Origin: Annona cherimola
Taxonomy: Eukaryota; Streptophyta; Magnoliopsida; Magnoliales; Annonaceae
Length of the DNA stretch: 64,000 nucleotides
Assembly: GCA_030490835.1 (NCBI GenBank)
Contig: CM059974.1
Span: forward strand, 3,913,501 to 3,977,500
Direction: 5' to 3'
Positions 48,148 through 61,839 of this stretch are shown one piece after another. Position 1 is the stretch's first letter. Every line of letters starts with the position of its first letter. A program made the position numbers and the translations under genes. The notes beneath the pieces are model-generated. The model worked only from the letters and a program-made list of their open reading frames with translations, was not told the origin of the DNA and did no database searches.

Positions 48148-50508
48148 ATGGCTGCTCTGAAATACCTGGAATCGCAGAGGGATGCGCAGCCCGAGCTGGC
48201 CGAATGGTACAATTCGCTTGCGGATCTCTACCAGAGGAAGCTCTGGCACCAGCTCACTCTCAAACTCGAGCAGTTCGTTGCCCTCGCCGTCTTTCAGGTC
48301 GGTTCGAATGGGATTTAGTTTTCTTGCTGTTCTTGCGATTGTTTCGTTGGATTCTCTGCTGTATGTTTTCCTGTATTTGGAGTGCTGGAGAAATTAGGTT
48401 TTGGTTGAGTTGATTGGCGGTGAGAATTGCGTTTCGTGGCGTTCTGTCCAGATGGACTGCGTGGGTGAGTTGTGTGATGTTTGGAGGGTGGGTTTGTTGC
48501 TAGCATCCGTAGATAGATAACAATGGGACAGATATGGACTTCGGGTTGTGCCAGGATGTCTGGTCAGTTGGATTTGGGAGTCGGGACGGATTGTGTTTGG
48601 TTGTAGTGTGTTCTGGTCGTCGAGTTGGGCAGGGATTTCTGGTGAGAGCGGACTACTGGATTTGGGACCCACTATGTGTTGGTTGGTTTGGTAGTGTTTT
48701 AGCTAAGGTAGGTTGTTCATCGGGATTGAGCTGGCTCTGGTCGGAAAGTAATGGTAATCTGTATGGTCATTCACTTGCCGTGTTTTTCAATTTAGGGGCT
48801 AACAGGCATATGCAGATCTGAAAGTTGGCAGAAGGTTTCTGGGAAAAATTTATTGATGAGAAGGTTGCCTCATTTCACCGTGTCTGGTTTCAGGTGACCA
48901 TATATTTGTTATTAAAACTGCCACATTTTTCATGTGTCGCTTGTGTTGCTGACTACATTGCTTAGTTTTGGCAATTTGCTCTTAGCCAAACTTCATTGTT
49001 GCAAGCTTAGATAGAGAAGAGATGGCCATTTGGGTTGTTTTTGGTGCGACTTCTGCTTTCAGTCCTCTTTGGTGATTGCTTGCCTATTTCATTGGCTTAT
49101 TGATTGGGATCCTAACTAATTCTGGTGTCAAGCTGTTATGAACTCCACCACACACACCCTAAACCCAAACGTACATACACACAAACAACAGCAACAGACT
49201 GCACCCTCCCACATAAAATTTCGTGTAAATCGTCTCATCTGCAATTTACATCTCATAGTTGTCACCATCTTCTGCATTGCATTAAGGGGTTCCAGCTGGG
49301 GGGGGGGGGATCGAAGGGTTATTAATTTTTTTTAAGTCAATGATTTTGCAATATGTGTTTTTTATTATTAGTTTTTTAAGCGTGCCACCTATATTGGTTG
49401 ATTAGGTACTTGACAAAGGCGTATTTCAGGGGAAGTGTAATGAGGCCACTGCCTTTACCCATCATTTGAATGCTGGACTTCCCAGTTACATTACTTTATA
49501 CACACTTACATCAGCTGCATAGGCATCTAAGTGGTGACAACAATATGTTTTGTTGATTCATGCATATATTTGTATTTTCAGGCCGGAGATGCTCTGATTC
49601 AATTATACAACAATTTTATAAGTGAGTTTGAGACAAAAATCAATCTGCTCAAGCTGGCACATTTTGCAGTAGTAGTTTCCAGACAATACTCAGAAAAGAG
49701 CACTGCCATTGCATATCTTGACGGTTTAATTGATAAGCTTCTTGCTGCAAGGGAACTACGGGTGGATGAACCTATTTTGTATGTGAAGCTGCAAATAGCC
49801 TTGTTCAGACTTGAGATGGGAGACCACAAAGAGTGCAAGAAACTTCTGGAAAAGGGGAAGACTACACTGGATAGCATGACTGACATTGATCCTTCTGTTT
49901 ACGCTAGCTATTACTGGGTCTCATCTCAGTACCATAAATTCTGCAGGGAATTTGCAGAGTTCTATAGAAGTGCGCTTCTTTATTTAGCCTACACAACAGT
50001 TGAATCTCTTTCAGACACTTTCAAGCTGGTATGATCTTATGCTTTGAAAGTGGAACTCTATTGTTATGCTTTTATGCGGATATGAATTGATGTTTTGACA
50101 TCTAATTATTTCTTTAACAATTCCTATTCCAACTCATCTCCGTTTGTCTCCTTAGGTTCCAGTTCATAAGTATATTAAATGTATGATAGCCTGGGAAATG
50201 GAAATTTTTGATAAATTCGAATTTCTTTGTGTCTGTATCAGCAAAACCTTCTTTTGTTTTGAGTTATAGCAACAGCTCCTTATCTTGATGCTACAAATTG
50301 TATGTCGTCCCTGGAGCACATGCATGTTCCTTTCATATACTTACCTAAACATAAAGTTGCTCCTGAAAGTAACCTCAGTGTCAGTTATCAACTCACTATG
50401 CTTTTGCAAACAATGTTTCCGTGAAGGAGAGAAATCTCTACTTGTTAATTCTATTTCATTGCACATTGAGGAACACAACTAAAGTTAGATTTATTGAACT
50501 CGTTGCTC

Positions 50509-50544
<36 letters not shown>

Positions 50545-53500
50545 TTATTTGATAGATCCATCCACACTTCTGCTAGTGCTACAAAATATTGGGCGTTTGC
50601 TATTATGAACATCATGTCTATGGAACTAAGAAAAATCTGTTTCATAATTCCTTTTATGGAAATGGTTTGTTCGGAGCATTACATTTCACCTGGTTATCCT
50701 GTTCTGTATTTGGTTCTTGGGAGCGACGTAGTGATTCGTGTATAGATTCTTGACCAGTTAGCCTTGAAAGGCTTCTCTGTGCGACCACTTCTGTGTTCTC
50801 AAGTCCCACCCCCAACCCTCCCTCCCCCACCCCCAAGGATTGGTAGGATAAAATCAACAGATCTCACTGATAACAAGCTAAACTTTTCAGCTGCAAAAGT
50901 CAAAAGCTTGATCCGATTCCAGCCTGAATGTAGAAAGGGGATTTGGTTGGTAACATGATGCCAAATTAAAAGTTCTTACTATCAGTTGACAGCAAGATAT
51001 TTGAAGAAAGGTGGCTAGAGAGGCCAAGAAAAACTCCTTGGGCAAGACCTCTAGTCCTTTAAGCTTCTATGACATTTGATGTTGCACGACTCTACTGAGT
51101 TAACTGTTGAAACCTATCTGATGTTGGTCCCTTGGATTCTTGAAAGTTCATACTTGTACGCAAATGCTATTTATCTCTGTTTACACTATCTTGACTTGAT
51201 AATGCAAAAACGACAAATTTCACACTGGCCAGTGAACTATCGTTTATGTGTATAGTTAATATCATTTTGTGGCTTACTCTTTTGAGTGTTTCAGGACTTG
51301 GCATTTGACTTATCCCTTGCTGCGCTATTGGGAGAGAATATCTACAACTTTGGTGAACTGCTGGCTCACCCAATTGTAAGATGGTTTCTATCACTACTGT
51401 TGTCATGTGCTTACAACTTTACTCCACTGCTGCGTGTTATCTGAGTGGGATACTTCCATTCTCAGGCACTAGGAATGGAAAAGGAAAAGTGTGGCAAACT
51501 ATTTCTTAGCTTGAACTTTGAAATGTGTATTTATAGATGTTTCAATTTAGGCTGCACAAATCTATTACTTTTTTTGGACAAAAGCAATCGACTGGTGCTA
51601 ATTGGCAATTGCCCAGTGTGACTTTATCCGTTGTCAGTTGTTACAAGGTTATTTGGTCACCAGTGCAACAAAAAAATGAAAGGAAGGAAAGAGGAAACAT
51701 ATAATGTACTTGCCTTGTCTCTAGGCTTGAACATACACTTGCCTGATGAACTATTGAGCAGAATACAGATTTTTTTTAGCAGGCACTGGTTAGTAAGGGA
51801 AAGTTTTAGATGATGATATTTGTTGTAATAAATATTTGTATTAGTTTAATAGATATAATGTGGTTGTTTCTATGCATGTGTATTTGTTTCGATGCACGTG
51901 TGATAGATGCCTATCAGAAAAACCGAAAAAAAAAAAAGAGAATTTCCTCTGAAACTAAGTAGTCCTACAACTGACTTATAGGAATACATGACCATATATA
52001 ATGTTAACTTATGATGATGGCCTATAACTGGTGTATAGGAACACATGACCATGTATCTGTATCGTAACTGTTTTTTTTCCTCTCTCTCTCTCTCTATAAA
52101 TTATCTCGGCAGATAAAAATTCTTCTGGGGACAAAGGTGGAATGGCTTTATTATATACTCCATGCATTTAACTCTGGTGATTTGGTTCGTTATCAAGAAC
52201 TCTGCCATGTCCATAGAGATGCACTTTGTTCACAGCCAGCACTGGTAGAGAATGAGAAGAAATTGTTGGATAAAATCAACATCCTGTGTTTGATGGAGAT
52301 TATCGTCAGGTTAGTTGCACCCTTCAGCTGTTTAATTGACTTGTGTGCTCCTGATTGTATTTGTTGAGTTACTTATTGGTACCTAATGGCAACAGTTACA
52401 CTTTTTAAAACATTATTATCTGTAGACTACCACTGAAAAAGGCATGCTTATCCCTTTGCAGCCGCACTTCAGAAGATAGAACAATCCCTCTAAAGGTTAT
52501 TGCAGAGCGCACAAAGCTTTCCATAGAAGATGTGGAGCATCTGCTGATGAAAAGCCTCTCTGTAAGTTGATTCGATGATTGCATTTACTGCACTTTCTTG
52601 TAGCTGCTGTTCCATGTGGCCATTCATCCTTTTTTCACCTCTCTCTCCCTCCCTCTCTCGAGGGTGTTTAGTTTTTTGTATTTTTGTTGGTTATTATTTT
52701 ATGGAGTTATATTTATAATGGATGTTGACGTTTATTGATAATTGCAAAACAAACACAAATTTCTCCATTTTTTGAAAAATGGATTATGGACTGGGCATTG
52801 TTGTTAGCTTATGTTATGACAAGACACATTTTGCTAATACTTGTAAGTGGAATGAGAGAATTGCCTCTTGTCAGCCACAGCTGTCAATTAGAAAAGGGTT
52901 TATGCTTGAGATTGCAATTCAGCGTTCTTCCTTGATGGGAATTAAAGACGGTGCCCTTTTGTAAATGTAAGACAAGTTGAAGTGAAAATAGATAGTGTCT
53001 GTTTTCTATTTTTTTTTAATGGTTGATCTGAGTTTTGAAGATAATTTCTTTTATATTTTGGGGTTTCCATCATAATTATTTCCATGAATTTTTTCTTCCT
53101 TGATTTTCAATTCTCTCTCTAAAAATTATCTAAAACTCTGATTATTTTTTCTGTCAATTGTTTTCCTGTTCTTGATAGGCAGGTTTTGCCCTCTTTTCCG
53201 CAGAAAATATTAATCTATCTTTTTGGTATTTATCTGTGAATCCTAGGATCTATTTCTTCAACTCTGACAAAGTGATTCATACCTACTTTAGTGTTCTGGT
53301 TTTATGCACTGTACGTAGGGGTTTTCCTCTTATCACAAAAACGATTGATTCGTGACCTCAGGTGTTGTTTGTGTGGCACTGCCAACTGGTTATTTGTGGT
53401 CAATCTGTTGCTGGTTCCTTTGTATGTTGAGCTCCTGTTTTCATTAAAAATAAGCATATTAGTGAATGTTTTACAGCCTTGAAATAGTTTAAACATCAAG

Positions 53501-55718
53501 CCTGACTACTGTTTGGATGGCACTGCTTATTCGATAAGATAACCATCTTTTAGTTTGCCTATCTTTCAACTTTGGTTTCCCAGCTGCTGATCTTCTAGTC
53601 ACAGTTTTATAGGTTTGCATATTTTAAACATTAAACAGGAGGCCTTTGATCTTGCTCCCATCATGAAAGGATGTTTACGAGTTTTCAGATCACTTCAAGC
53701 TGTACTATACAAGTTTCCTTTACCTCCATCATGAACGGCTTTTACAAGTTTTAGGTCCTCCCTCAATTCGAACCGATAAATTGATGTACACTCCACACAA
53801 ATTTAGTATTTTTTTCATCATTCTTACAATATTACATCTCATCTCATCTCATCTCATGTTACAAGTCAAGCCCAAGTATCCTTACAATTTTTCCAACTAT
53901 CACCTGTTACATGCCCAAGTATCCTTACAGTCTTTCCCACTATCAACTTTTACATCAACAAGGGAGAAGACCAAACGCTTCGCGCACAAGAGACAACAGC
54001 TCCCACCATGGGATTCTATTCTATGATCAGCGGCACACTTGCCAATGCTGGTACTAACTGGGCTGTGGGTACGCTATTTAGATCCTTTTCCAACTGCCAT
54101 CTATAAATTTCGACTGGTATGCCCCCTGCAAATCTCCTGGCCACTATTCCTATGATTAAAGCATACTTGAACCAGGCGGGCCACAATTCACGAACCTGTT
54201 GAACTGGTACTTGTACTTTTTATCTTAAGTGCTCTTTTTCGACAGGTTATTAAGTGATCTAAGCATCTATTATGATGCTACGTATGAGGAATATCATTGG
54301 AATGAATGGGTAAAAGTTCTTGACATACAAAGTGCCCATTTCAGCATTATGGGTGTAATGACATGAATGCTGCTCATAATTATTCTCTTGAGTGTTTAAC
54401 TTATGAATTCTTGTGTTCTGTCAAGGCTCTAGCTGTTTGGATTTGTTTCCATGCTCAAAGATTTTGAAAATGACGTATGTTTTCTCTAAGTATTCTGATG
54501 GCTAATATGATGTTCGATCCTGAATTGTATGCATTCCCATCAAGCAATTTAACAGATGACCATGTTCTTCATTTGAAGGGTCATTCATGTACTGTTTGCA
54601 GTTTGTGAAAACAAATGCATTTTAGGTTCTGTTTGGTAATGGGGGTAGCGAGGGAAGTGAGGAATAGAATATTTTGAAAAAGTGCGAGAGTGATGTGATA
54701 TGATAGGGGTAAAGTTGGAATAAGTAGAGTATTCGTGTGAGATTAAACTATAGGGGTAAAAATGAAAAAAAGAGTAGTTAGGTAGTTAAGATTTTAATTT
54801 TTTTTTTGGGGGAAGTATGTGAGGAGAAGTGGGCAAATGGGTTCTCCCATCTCTTCCGTTTACCAAATGCTGCCTCAAGGTCCATTTGGTAAGATGTAAA
54901 AAAAAAGTGAGGAAAAAATTCTGAAAGAGTTATATAGTGATGTGGTATGATAGAGTAAGTAATTAAGAATAAAAGGAACAAAGTTGAATAGGTAGGGTAG
55001 TTGTATGAGCAAATGTTAAAAATGATTATAATGTAAAGTAAAAATAGGAAAAAAGTAGAGTAGTTAGGCAGTTAAGAACTTAAGGTATGAAATTATTTCA
55101 AAAGGTGTGTGTAGAAAGGAGTGAGAATATTTTTTTTTAATAATAATAATAAAAATAATGGTATTACCAAACAGACCCTTAAATCTCCATTTGGAAATTG
55201 GGAAAAGAGGTGGAGAAGAATAAACAAAGTGGAAAGAGGAGAAGGAAGGACACAATTGCCACACCCTGGCTGAATGAAGGGTAATGATGGAAAATGCTGT
55301 GAATAAAGATAAATATTGCTTTTTGGATGAAACGACTGGGGGTAATATGATTGAAAAGATAGGTAAGGATCAGGAAAAATTATGGCAGTTGGAGTGGTTG
55401 AATGTCACATTAATTAAAGGGGCAGGAACAGAAGGGATAAAAAATTTCACCTGATTTCTCTATTACCAAAGCAAGTGCAACATTATGTCTCTGCCTTTCC
55501 AATTATTTAATTGTGACAATGTGTCCGTGTAGGTTCATCTTATTGAGGGCATAATTGATCAAGTTGAAGGAACAGTCCATGTGTTGTGGGTGCAGCCTAG
55601 GGTTTTGGGGATACCCCAAATCAAGTCATTGTGCAGCCGTCTGGATAACTGGATGGACAAGGTTCACACTGCTTTGTTATCTGTGGAATCCGAAATCCCT
55701 GATCTCGTCACCTCATGA
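48148..55718 (+). CDS. RPN9: 26S proteasome lid subunit RPN9 (PSMD13 homologue)
   Basis: Complete gene. Exons 48148-48297, 49582-50028, 51295-51375, 52113-52309, 52462-52561 and 55533-55718, GT-AG, sum to 1161 nt, 386 aa, the usual RPN9 length. The product opens MAALKYLESQRDAQPELAEW, continues AGDALIQLYNNFISEFETKI and DLAFDLSLAALLGENIYNFG, then the PCI domain with IPLKVIAERTKLSIEDVEHL and LLMKSLSVHLIEGIIDQVEG, and closes PQIKSLCSRLDNWMDKV. RPN9 is a scaffold of the proteasome regulatory particle lid in cytosol and nucleus. The 5' UTR and promoter lie in 47890-48147. The last intron (2971 bp) is swollen by MITEs. Confidence 0.97.
50511..50539. repeat. Poly(T) run
   Basis: 29 consecutive T in RPN9 intron 2. 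Confidence 0.9.
54625..55178. mobile_element. Pair of Tourist-like MITEs in the last RPN9 intron
   Basis: Outer ends GGTTCTGTTTGGTAAT and ATTACCAAACAGACCC are inverted and flanked by TTA on both sides (54622-54624, 55179-55181). Inside, near 54861-54890, TTACCAAATGC is followed at once by CCATTTGGTAAG, i.e. the right end of one element abutting the left end of another. This is a head-to-tail pair acting as one unit of 554 bp. A third related start, CCATTTGGAAATTGGG, follows at 55188. Confidence 0.75.
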
Positions 55719-58265
55719 TTCATTGTTCTTGTTGGTATATTCCGTCTTCTGTAACAGTACGCAGCTCAAAGGAAGCGGTTAAGCTATCATGGCTCCCAAC
55801 TTCAGGCCCTTCTTGTACTGTGATGCCTAGTTATATTTTTGTCCAAAGGGCTGGCTGGCATTGTTGCCTGACTGTGAGGCCTTTATTTTTTTTATTAAAA
55901 AATTTGAAGTGCTTCCCAAATTGGTGGTGGATCTTGAGGAAACGATTGATATGGGTTCTTTTCTTTCTTCTCCCTTGAATCATAGTCTTTTGTCATAACA
56001 ATCTTTACTAAGGAAATCGATCCACGTTTTAGCTAGGAAGATACTGGAAAGTGAACATGCATGCTAAAAAGATTAGTTTTCTCATATGAACAAGAGCTTA
56101 ACTGAGGGTTCAATGCTTGTACTTAATTTCTGGCGAACTTTACAAATGCATGAAGATTTGGATGATAATTGTGAGGCGAGTTGAACTGGCATCGCACGCG
56201 CTTGTCAAAAAAATCAGGGTTATAGAGGGCTTGAATGATAATCTTAACCTAGGTTATGGATGGCTTGTATTATAATCTTAACCTAGTATGCAAGTATCGT
56301 CCCGAGGTCGCGTTTGCTGGCTAGAAGTCTTCAATAGGAAATCCTGAATCGCGATTGATTCTATTGTGGAAGCCAATTGTAGCATCCAATTATCTCTGAA
56401 GGGGAAGTCCTATTAATGATTCTTAGGAAGCATTTGGTAAATGGCAAATGGAATGGACTGGGTGGGAATGAAAAAGTTAAAGGTATTAATTACCTACTTA
56501 TAATTTTTCATTTTTAATTCTATATTTATATCATTTTGTTGCCATTTTTCATATAACTACTAAATCTATTTTCATATTACTCTTATCATGTTCATTCATT
56601 CTCATCATTTACATTTGTCTTATAAATAGTTCTCCCATCTTGTTCATTCATTCTCATCATAAATAGTTCTGTGAGAAAGCAACATTGATGTGAAAAGTGC
56701 CCTAGTGGCAGCTAATAAGGTTGTAAATGGGTAATTTGCAACTATATCCATTTAGTTTGATTAAAATTGTAAATATACCCACATGGTTTTGAAAATTGTA
56801 AATAACCTCCATATAGTTTAACTATAATTGTAAATAACCTATGCACTGCTATAACATTGTCGCAGTATGAGTATATTTGCAAAAATATGCAAATCATGTG
56901 AGTATATTTATAATTTTAGAAATTAAGTGAGATATTTAATTTTTGCAAAATAACTGTCATATAGTTTAGCCATAATTACAAATAACTCCTATGCCATAAC
57001 GATACAGTAAAGATGTCATAACAATATAAGGGTTACTTGCAATTATGGTTAAATTATTTGTAAGTTATTTGTAATTTTTAAAATTTTGTGGACATATTTG
57101 CAATTTAGTTAAACTAAGTGGATATATTTGCAAATTACCAATTATAAATAGGATTATTTTAAACTTGTACTTGACTAATCAAACTTGATTTATAATAAAG
57201 TTGGATTAGGTATTTCTTTAAAAAGCTATATTATCTAGTTTAAAGTAAATGGATTTCCAAAGTGAATTGGTTTAGGTTAGAGAGATGATGCTCCACCTAA
57301 CTCAGACCTAATTTTATATATTAATATAAAATATAATATATTGTTAAAAAATAATCATGAGGATCAATCACATTGAATATTATTGTAAAGTTGATATGTA
57401 GAATCATATAATAGTATAATACACTCAAATTAATTAGATATCATTATTTTGAAATAACATTAATTGGCAATTATATTGTCATATGACTTGTACATTGGAA
57501 GGTTTTCATAAAAAAATGATTTATTTTTATCCTTTAAGATAAGAATTTTATTTTCAATTAATTTATTCAAGAATTTTTTTAAAATATGATACTTTTGTTA
57601 ATAAAAAATCACGAATTCTGAAATGAAGGCTAAAAATAAAATATTTAAAACTAAATTTCTTATATTTTCTTTTTTCAATTATCGGTTGCCACGATTTGTT
57701 ACCTAAACCCATTCAGTTTTTACAAGTTTAATTTAGAATTTTTTTGATGTTTAAAAAATAGAATTGAACGTAAAATTAAGTTAAAACTTTTACTAATAGT
57801 GTTGAGAGGGTCCTAATCCGAGTTAACCCCGTCCAATTTACACCGTTAGTAGCTAGCGTTATTTTGCCTTATTTGGCTGCATGTTGTAGCGTTAAATTCG
57901 TCATTAGGAGATATTAAAAGAAAAGCTTAGTAGAAAATTAGAAACTGAGGTTTGAACTTGCAGGATGAAGTTAAAAAAAGGTAAAACAGACTTTTATTTA
58001 GTAGTGGAACAATAATAATAGAATTATTGGAGTAGACAAATATAAGGGGGAAGGAGGAAAATAAAATTTTCCCTTTTTCCACTTTTAAAACACATGAATT
58101 TAAAAAAAGACAACATTTCACACTTATATGCAAAAACTATGGCAAATTTCTCGTAGCAAAAAAAAAATAAAAAATGGAAAGCTTGAGACGGATAGACCCC
58201 TTCTACGTTTCACATGGCAGAACCGATTCGGACAGAGTCACACAGACCCCTGAATGCAGGGGCAT
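55719..58265. other. RPN9 3' flank and MITE-rich spacer
   Basis: Probable RPN9 3' UTR to about 56000. A Tourist-like start (TTAGGAAGCATTTGGTAAATGG) occurs near 56425. The inverted-repeat element at 56729-57149 is listed separately. The rest is AT-rich with no gene. Confidence 0.45.
56729..57149. mobile_element. Long inverted-repeat MITE
   Basis: The left arm GGTAATTTGCAACTATATCC (56729) is mirrored by GGATATATTTGCAAATTACC at the right (about 57119). Further ATATTTGCAA and ATTTGTAA motifs in both arms suggest arms of 100-200 bp. No clear target duplication. Could be a Mutator-type MITE. Confidence 0.65.
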
Positions 58266-59335
58266 TCAGTGTTGGCTACCGCTCTTGCTCATGGCAATGG
58301 CTACCGAAGGATTGGAAATGCTGAAACCTCCATCGACCACCAGGTCAAGCCCGCTGACGTAGCCCGCATCCTCATCACTAGCGAGGAACAGCGCTGCCCT
58401 CGCCACTTCCTCCGCCTTCAGCGTCTTCCCCTTTAGATTCCCACTCTCGCTCATCAACCTCTCGAACCCTTCTATCCCATCCTCCGCCACCGCCCCCTTC
58501 ACGAATCCCGTCGCCACCGCGAACGGAGACACGCAGTTCACCCGAATCCCATACTCCCCCAGCTCCGCCGCCACGTTCTGCGCCAGCCCCACCACCCCCC
58601 TCTTTGACGCCACGTACGCGTGCTCCCTCATGCACGCGATCGCCGCCGTCGCGCTCCCTGTGAAGAGGATGCACCCACGCCGCGCCGCCGCCATCACCCT
58701 TCCCGCGTGCTTCGCGCACAGGAAAGCGCCGACGAGGTTGATGTTAAGGACTCGGAGCAGGGATGTTTTCTCGACGGTGAGGATGCTGGTGGTGGCGTGG
58801 TCGATCACCCCAGCGTTGCTGTACATGATGTCGAGCTTGCCGTGGTTGGCGACGGCGAAGTCCACGAGGCTGCGGACGTCATCCTCGTCGGACACGTCGC
58901 AGTGGAAGAAGGTGATGGCGCCGCCGCTGCCGTCGGAGACCGCGCGGCCCAGCTCGTCTTGGACGTCGGCGATGATTACTTTGGCGCCGTGCGCCGCGAA
59001 GAGGCGGGCGGTGCTCTCGCCGATGCCGCTCGCACCGCCGGTGATGATGGCGACCTTCCCTTCCAGCCTATACAATCAATAACACATGGAAGAATATTTA
59101 AAGAAACTAAATACACACACATAAAAACAACAGCTTGCAAATATTAATTTGGTTGAAAATGTACAATATTTTAAAATAGCTACGCATGTATCAATTAACG
59201 GAAATACATGATTAAAAATGTAATGATAATAATTGAAGAAGCGTAAATAGTATTTTATGAAAAAGAAATGAAAGAAGTATAACAGATCGGAATTGAAGAC
59301 TACCTTTTGGCAACAGGAGTAGGCAGAGAAGTCAT
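58266..59335 (-). CDS. Short-chain dehydrogenase/reductase (SDR110C-like)
   Basis: Two exons, 59335-59304 and 59067-58266 (834 nt, 277 aa). The product starts MTSLPTPVAKRLEGKVAIIT. Classical SDR features are the NAD(P) loop TGGASGIG, an acidic residue after the second strand (IIADVQDE, favouring NAD), CDVSDEDDV, SNAGV, catalytic Ser in FTGSATA, YVASK (Tyr and Lys) and the C-terminal GLDLVVDGGF. The overall pattern resembles plant SDR110C enzymes: xanthoxin dehydrogenase, secoisolariciresinol dehydrogenase and momilactone synthase-like. The substrate cannot be told from sequence. Exon 2 is strongly GC-rich at third positions, unlike its neighbours, giving long spurious open frames on the other strand. 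A TATA box lies upstream. SNAG replaces the more usual NNAG. Confidence 0.95.
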
Positions 59336-59448
59336 TTGGAGGCTTTCAAGTGGACTTTCTTTATTTCAACTGTAGGGATTGAGGGAAGGAGAGGAGAGCA
59401 AACACAGCTGTTGTTGTGATGGTGTCAGGGATGAGGGAATGGCTGAGT

Positions 59449-59455
59449 TTTATAG
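59449..59455 (-). promoter_or_regulatory. TATA box of the SDR gene
   Basis: TATAAAA on the minus strand about 115 bp upstream of the ATG at 59335, a normal distance for a plant promoter with an 80-bp leader. Confidence 0.55.
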
Positions 59456-59459
59456 TGCC

Positions 59460-61800
59460 CAAAGAATCTTATCAGCCTGAAGAGAAAGACCATAACTACG
59501 TAGTTTAATTAGTTAATTAATTAGAAATTAGTGTCATGACACATGCATGCAAGTGGGATTGTTAATTACCTGATGACCCGAACCATCGATCACGGAGATG
59601 TCCCATCAACCAAAAAATACTAAATTTCATGATTATTTATTTTAAAATGTTATATATGATGATGCCCCAAGGAAGCTAAAGAAGATAGTGCCTTGATACT
59701 CTGACTGATATTAAGCAAGTCATGATTATAACAAATAAATTGAAGCCTATTTGGATAGAATTTATTTAAAAAGGTTACAGTACTAGACAGTAAATTATGT
59801 CAAGTAGTGGAGTGCTTCCCTCACATTAATCCAAAACTAACGAGCAATTAGTAGTTGTTTTCCGTTTATTATACCACAATTACATATTCAATGGTCGTAT
59901 GGTCAGCAGGAACTTTCATTGAATCACAATTCAAAATGGAACTGCTGAAGGGGTGAATTAATTAATGGAGGCGTCTTTCATAATCATTGGACCCAGTTCC
60001 AACAACTGCATGAGAACGATTATTCAGGTTTATATTCTAGAGGATGGTATCAATTTATCTTTTTGTCTTACATCCGTGTCCATGATCTTAGGCACAGAGC
60101 TTGCAATAAGCCTAATTTTCACCACTCATATGCATTCTAAGGGCCTGTTTATAAATTAGAAAGAGTGGGAGAAAATAAAATTTGAAAATTAAAGGAAGAT
60201 GAGAAATAAAGAAAAACAGTTTTTTTTTTTCTAAAAAAAATGTTTTATTTACGTTACTACCAACAAGTATCTTACTGGGAAATGTCTCTTGGAAAATAAA
60301 TATTTGACTTATCTAAAACCCCCGGTTGTTAGATTCTGGATTTCCCCAGATGGACGGTTGTGATCATTGATTTCTTGTCCCAGAGTGCAGTCAATATATA
60401 TATGTGTAGAGTACAGTTTCCTGCCATCGTCTTAATATTTTTTAATGTTCCAAATAAATTTTTTTTTTTTTTTTTTTTTTAATGTTGAGAATTGGACAGA
60501 GGCGAGGGCGGCAATTCAGTTCTGGTCAATTCGAGGGTGCGATTCAACTCTCGCAGGCTAATACCATCCAAAAAATGTCTACTCTACGGTGATTGGACCG
60601 AAATTGATATTGTGCTCGGATGGAAATTTTCAGCGTCTTGACTCAATTGGGTCAGAAAATACTGTGTTCGTATGGAAACTTTCAACGTCTTGACTCCAGA
60701 TTAGGTCAGAACATTTTAATTTTCTGGAGAGCTGCTTCCATGAAGAAAATTTGCTCATTTGGCAGGGTGTAAAAGTAAAAGAAAAAAAAGAAAAAAAAGA
60801 AAAGTGTAAATGGCAATAATTTTTAAAAATTGAGAGAGTGAAAAATTATGTTGATTGGTCGATTTATATATATATATATATGTATATCGCAAATTGAAAA
60901 ATTATGATTAATTGAGCTGGATTTAAGGTTCACCTCAAGCTGACAAGCTCTGACGTAGCCCGCCAATTCGCAATTCTGGCTCTATCCGAATAACGTGGGA
61001 TCAACTAGAGAAAGAAGCCGAGAACAACTTAGACTTTGGGCTCATTTTAAACAGGCTCAAAAATTCGAAACGTGCCGGTTTCTTGCACACAGCTCTGTTT
61101 TCTTGGTTAATTCATGGATCGGAAAGAAGATTAAAGAAAAAAATTATGATAACCCAAATCCTTTAAAATGTGCAGTTCCCAACACTCAACAAAAAAAAAA
61201 AAAAGTGCCCTTCCCTACTAAGTTTGTGAATAAGAATTTTAACGGATTGGGTTGGACAGATTGGAGTCGAATCCTAACCTTAATTCATTTAAAATATTCC
61301 AATCTTAATTCGTTTATTAACATATTTAAAAAACGACTAATTTAATAAATGAGTTGATGGATTATATAGCAGACGACTTGATAGCCTAGACTTGGTAGAC
61401 AATAAACTTACAGAGACAAGCAACATGGTATTTTTGGCATATGTAAAATGAAAATAAGACAATAATAGGAAAATAAAATTATGTCAGTAGTGGAAAGATG
61501 AAAATTCAGAAGGAAGACTTAGTGGGGGAAAATAATAAGGGAGTTTATATTTAGATAGATGACTTTAATAAGTTACACAAGTTAAATGAATTAAACAAGT
61601 TATAAAATCTCAACTGTAATCCGTTTATTTAATTAAATGGTTAAATAAGTTGGTGGATCATAACCCATTTATTCAAATATCCCAACCAAAACCCATTTAT
61701 AAACGTGTAGGAGCGGTTTGACGGATTGACCATAATCATTAATATCCTAACACCCATTCTTGTGAACCACCGAAGAATCATTAATCAACCGCAGATTAGT
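59460..61800. other. Spacer upstream of the SDR gene
   Basis: AT-rich, no gene recognised. A GGGCCTGTTTATAAATTAG start near 60140 looks like a MITE end. Poly(T) near 60459-60480. A poly(A) tract near 61188-61203. Confidence 0.4.
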
Positions 61801-61839
61801 TAGCAGGTCACTTGGGGGACTATTGTATATTATCCCCCA

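Noticed and set aside
58620..59147. 175-codon plus-strand ORF overlapping the SDR gene, plus two other long frames there
   Set aside because: Antisense shadows caused by the high GC of the SDR exon; no family features.
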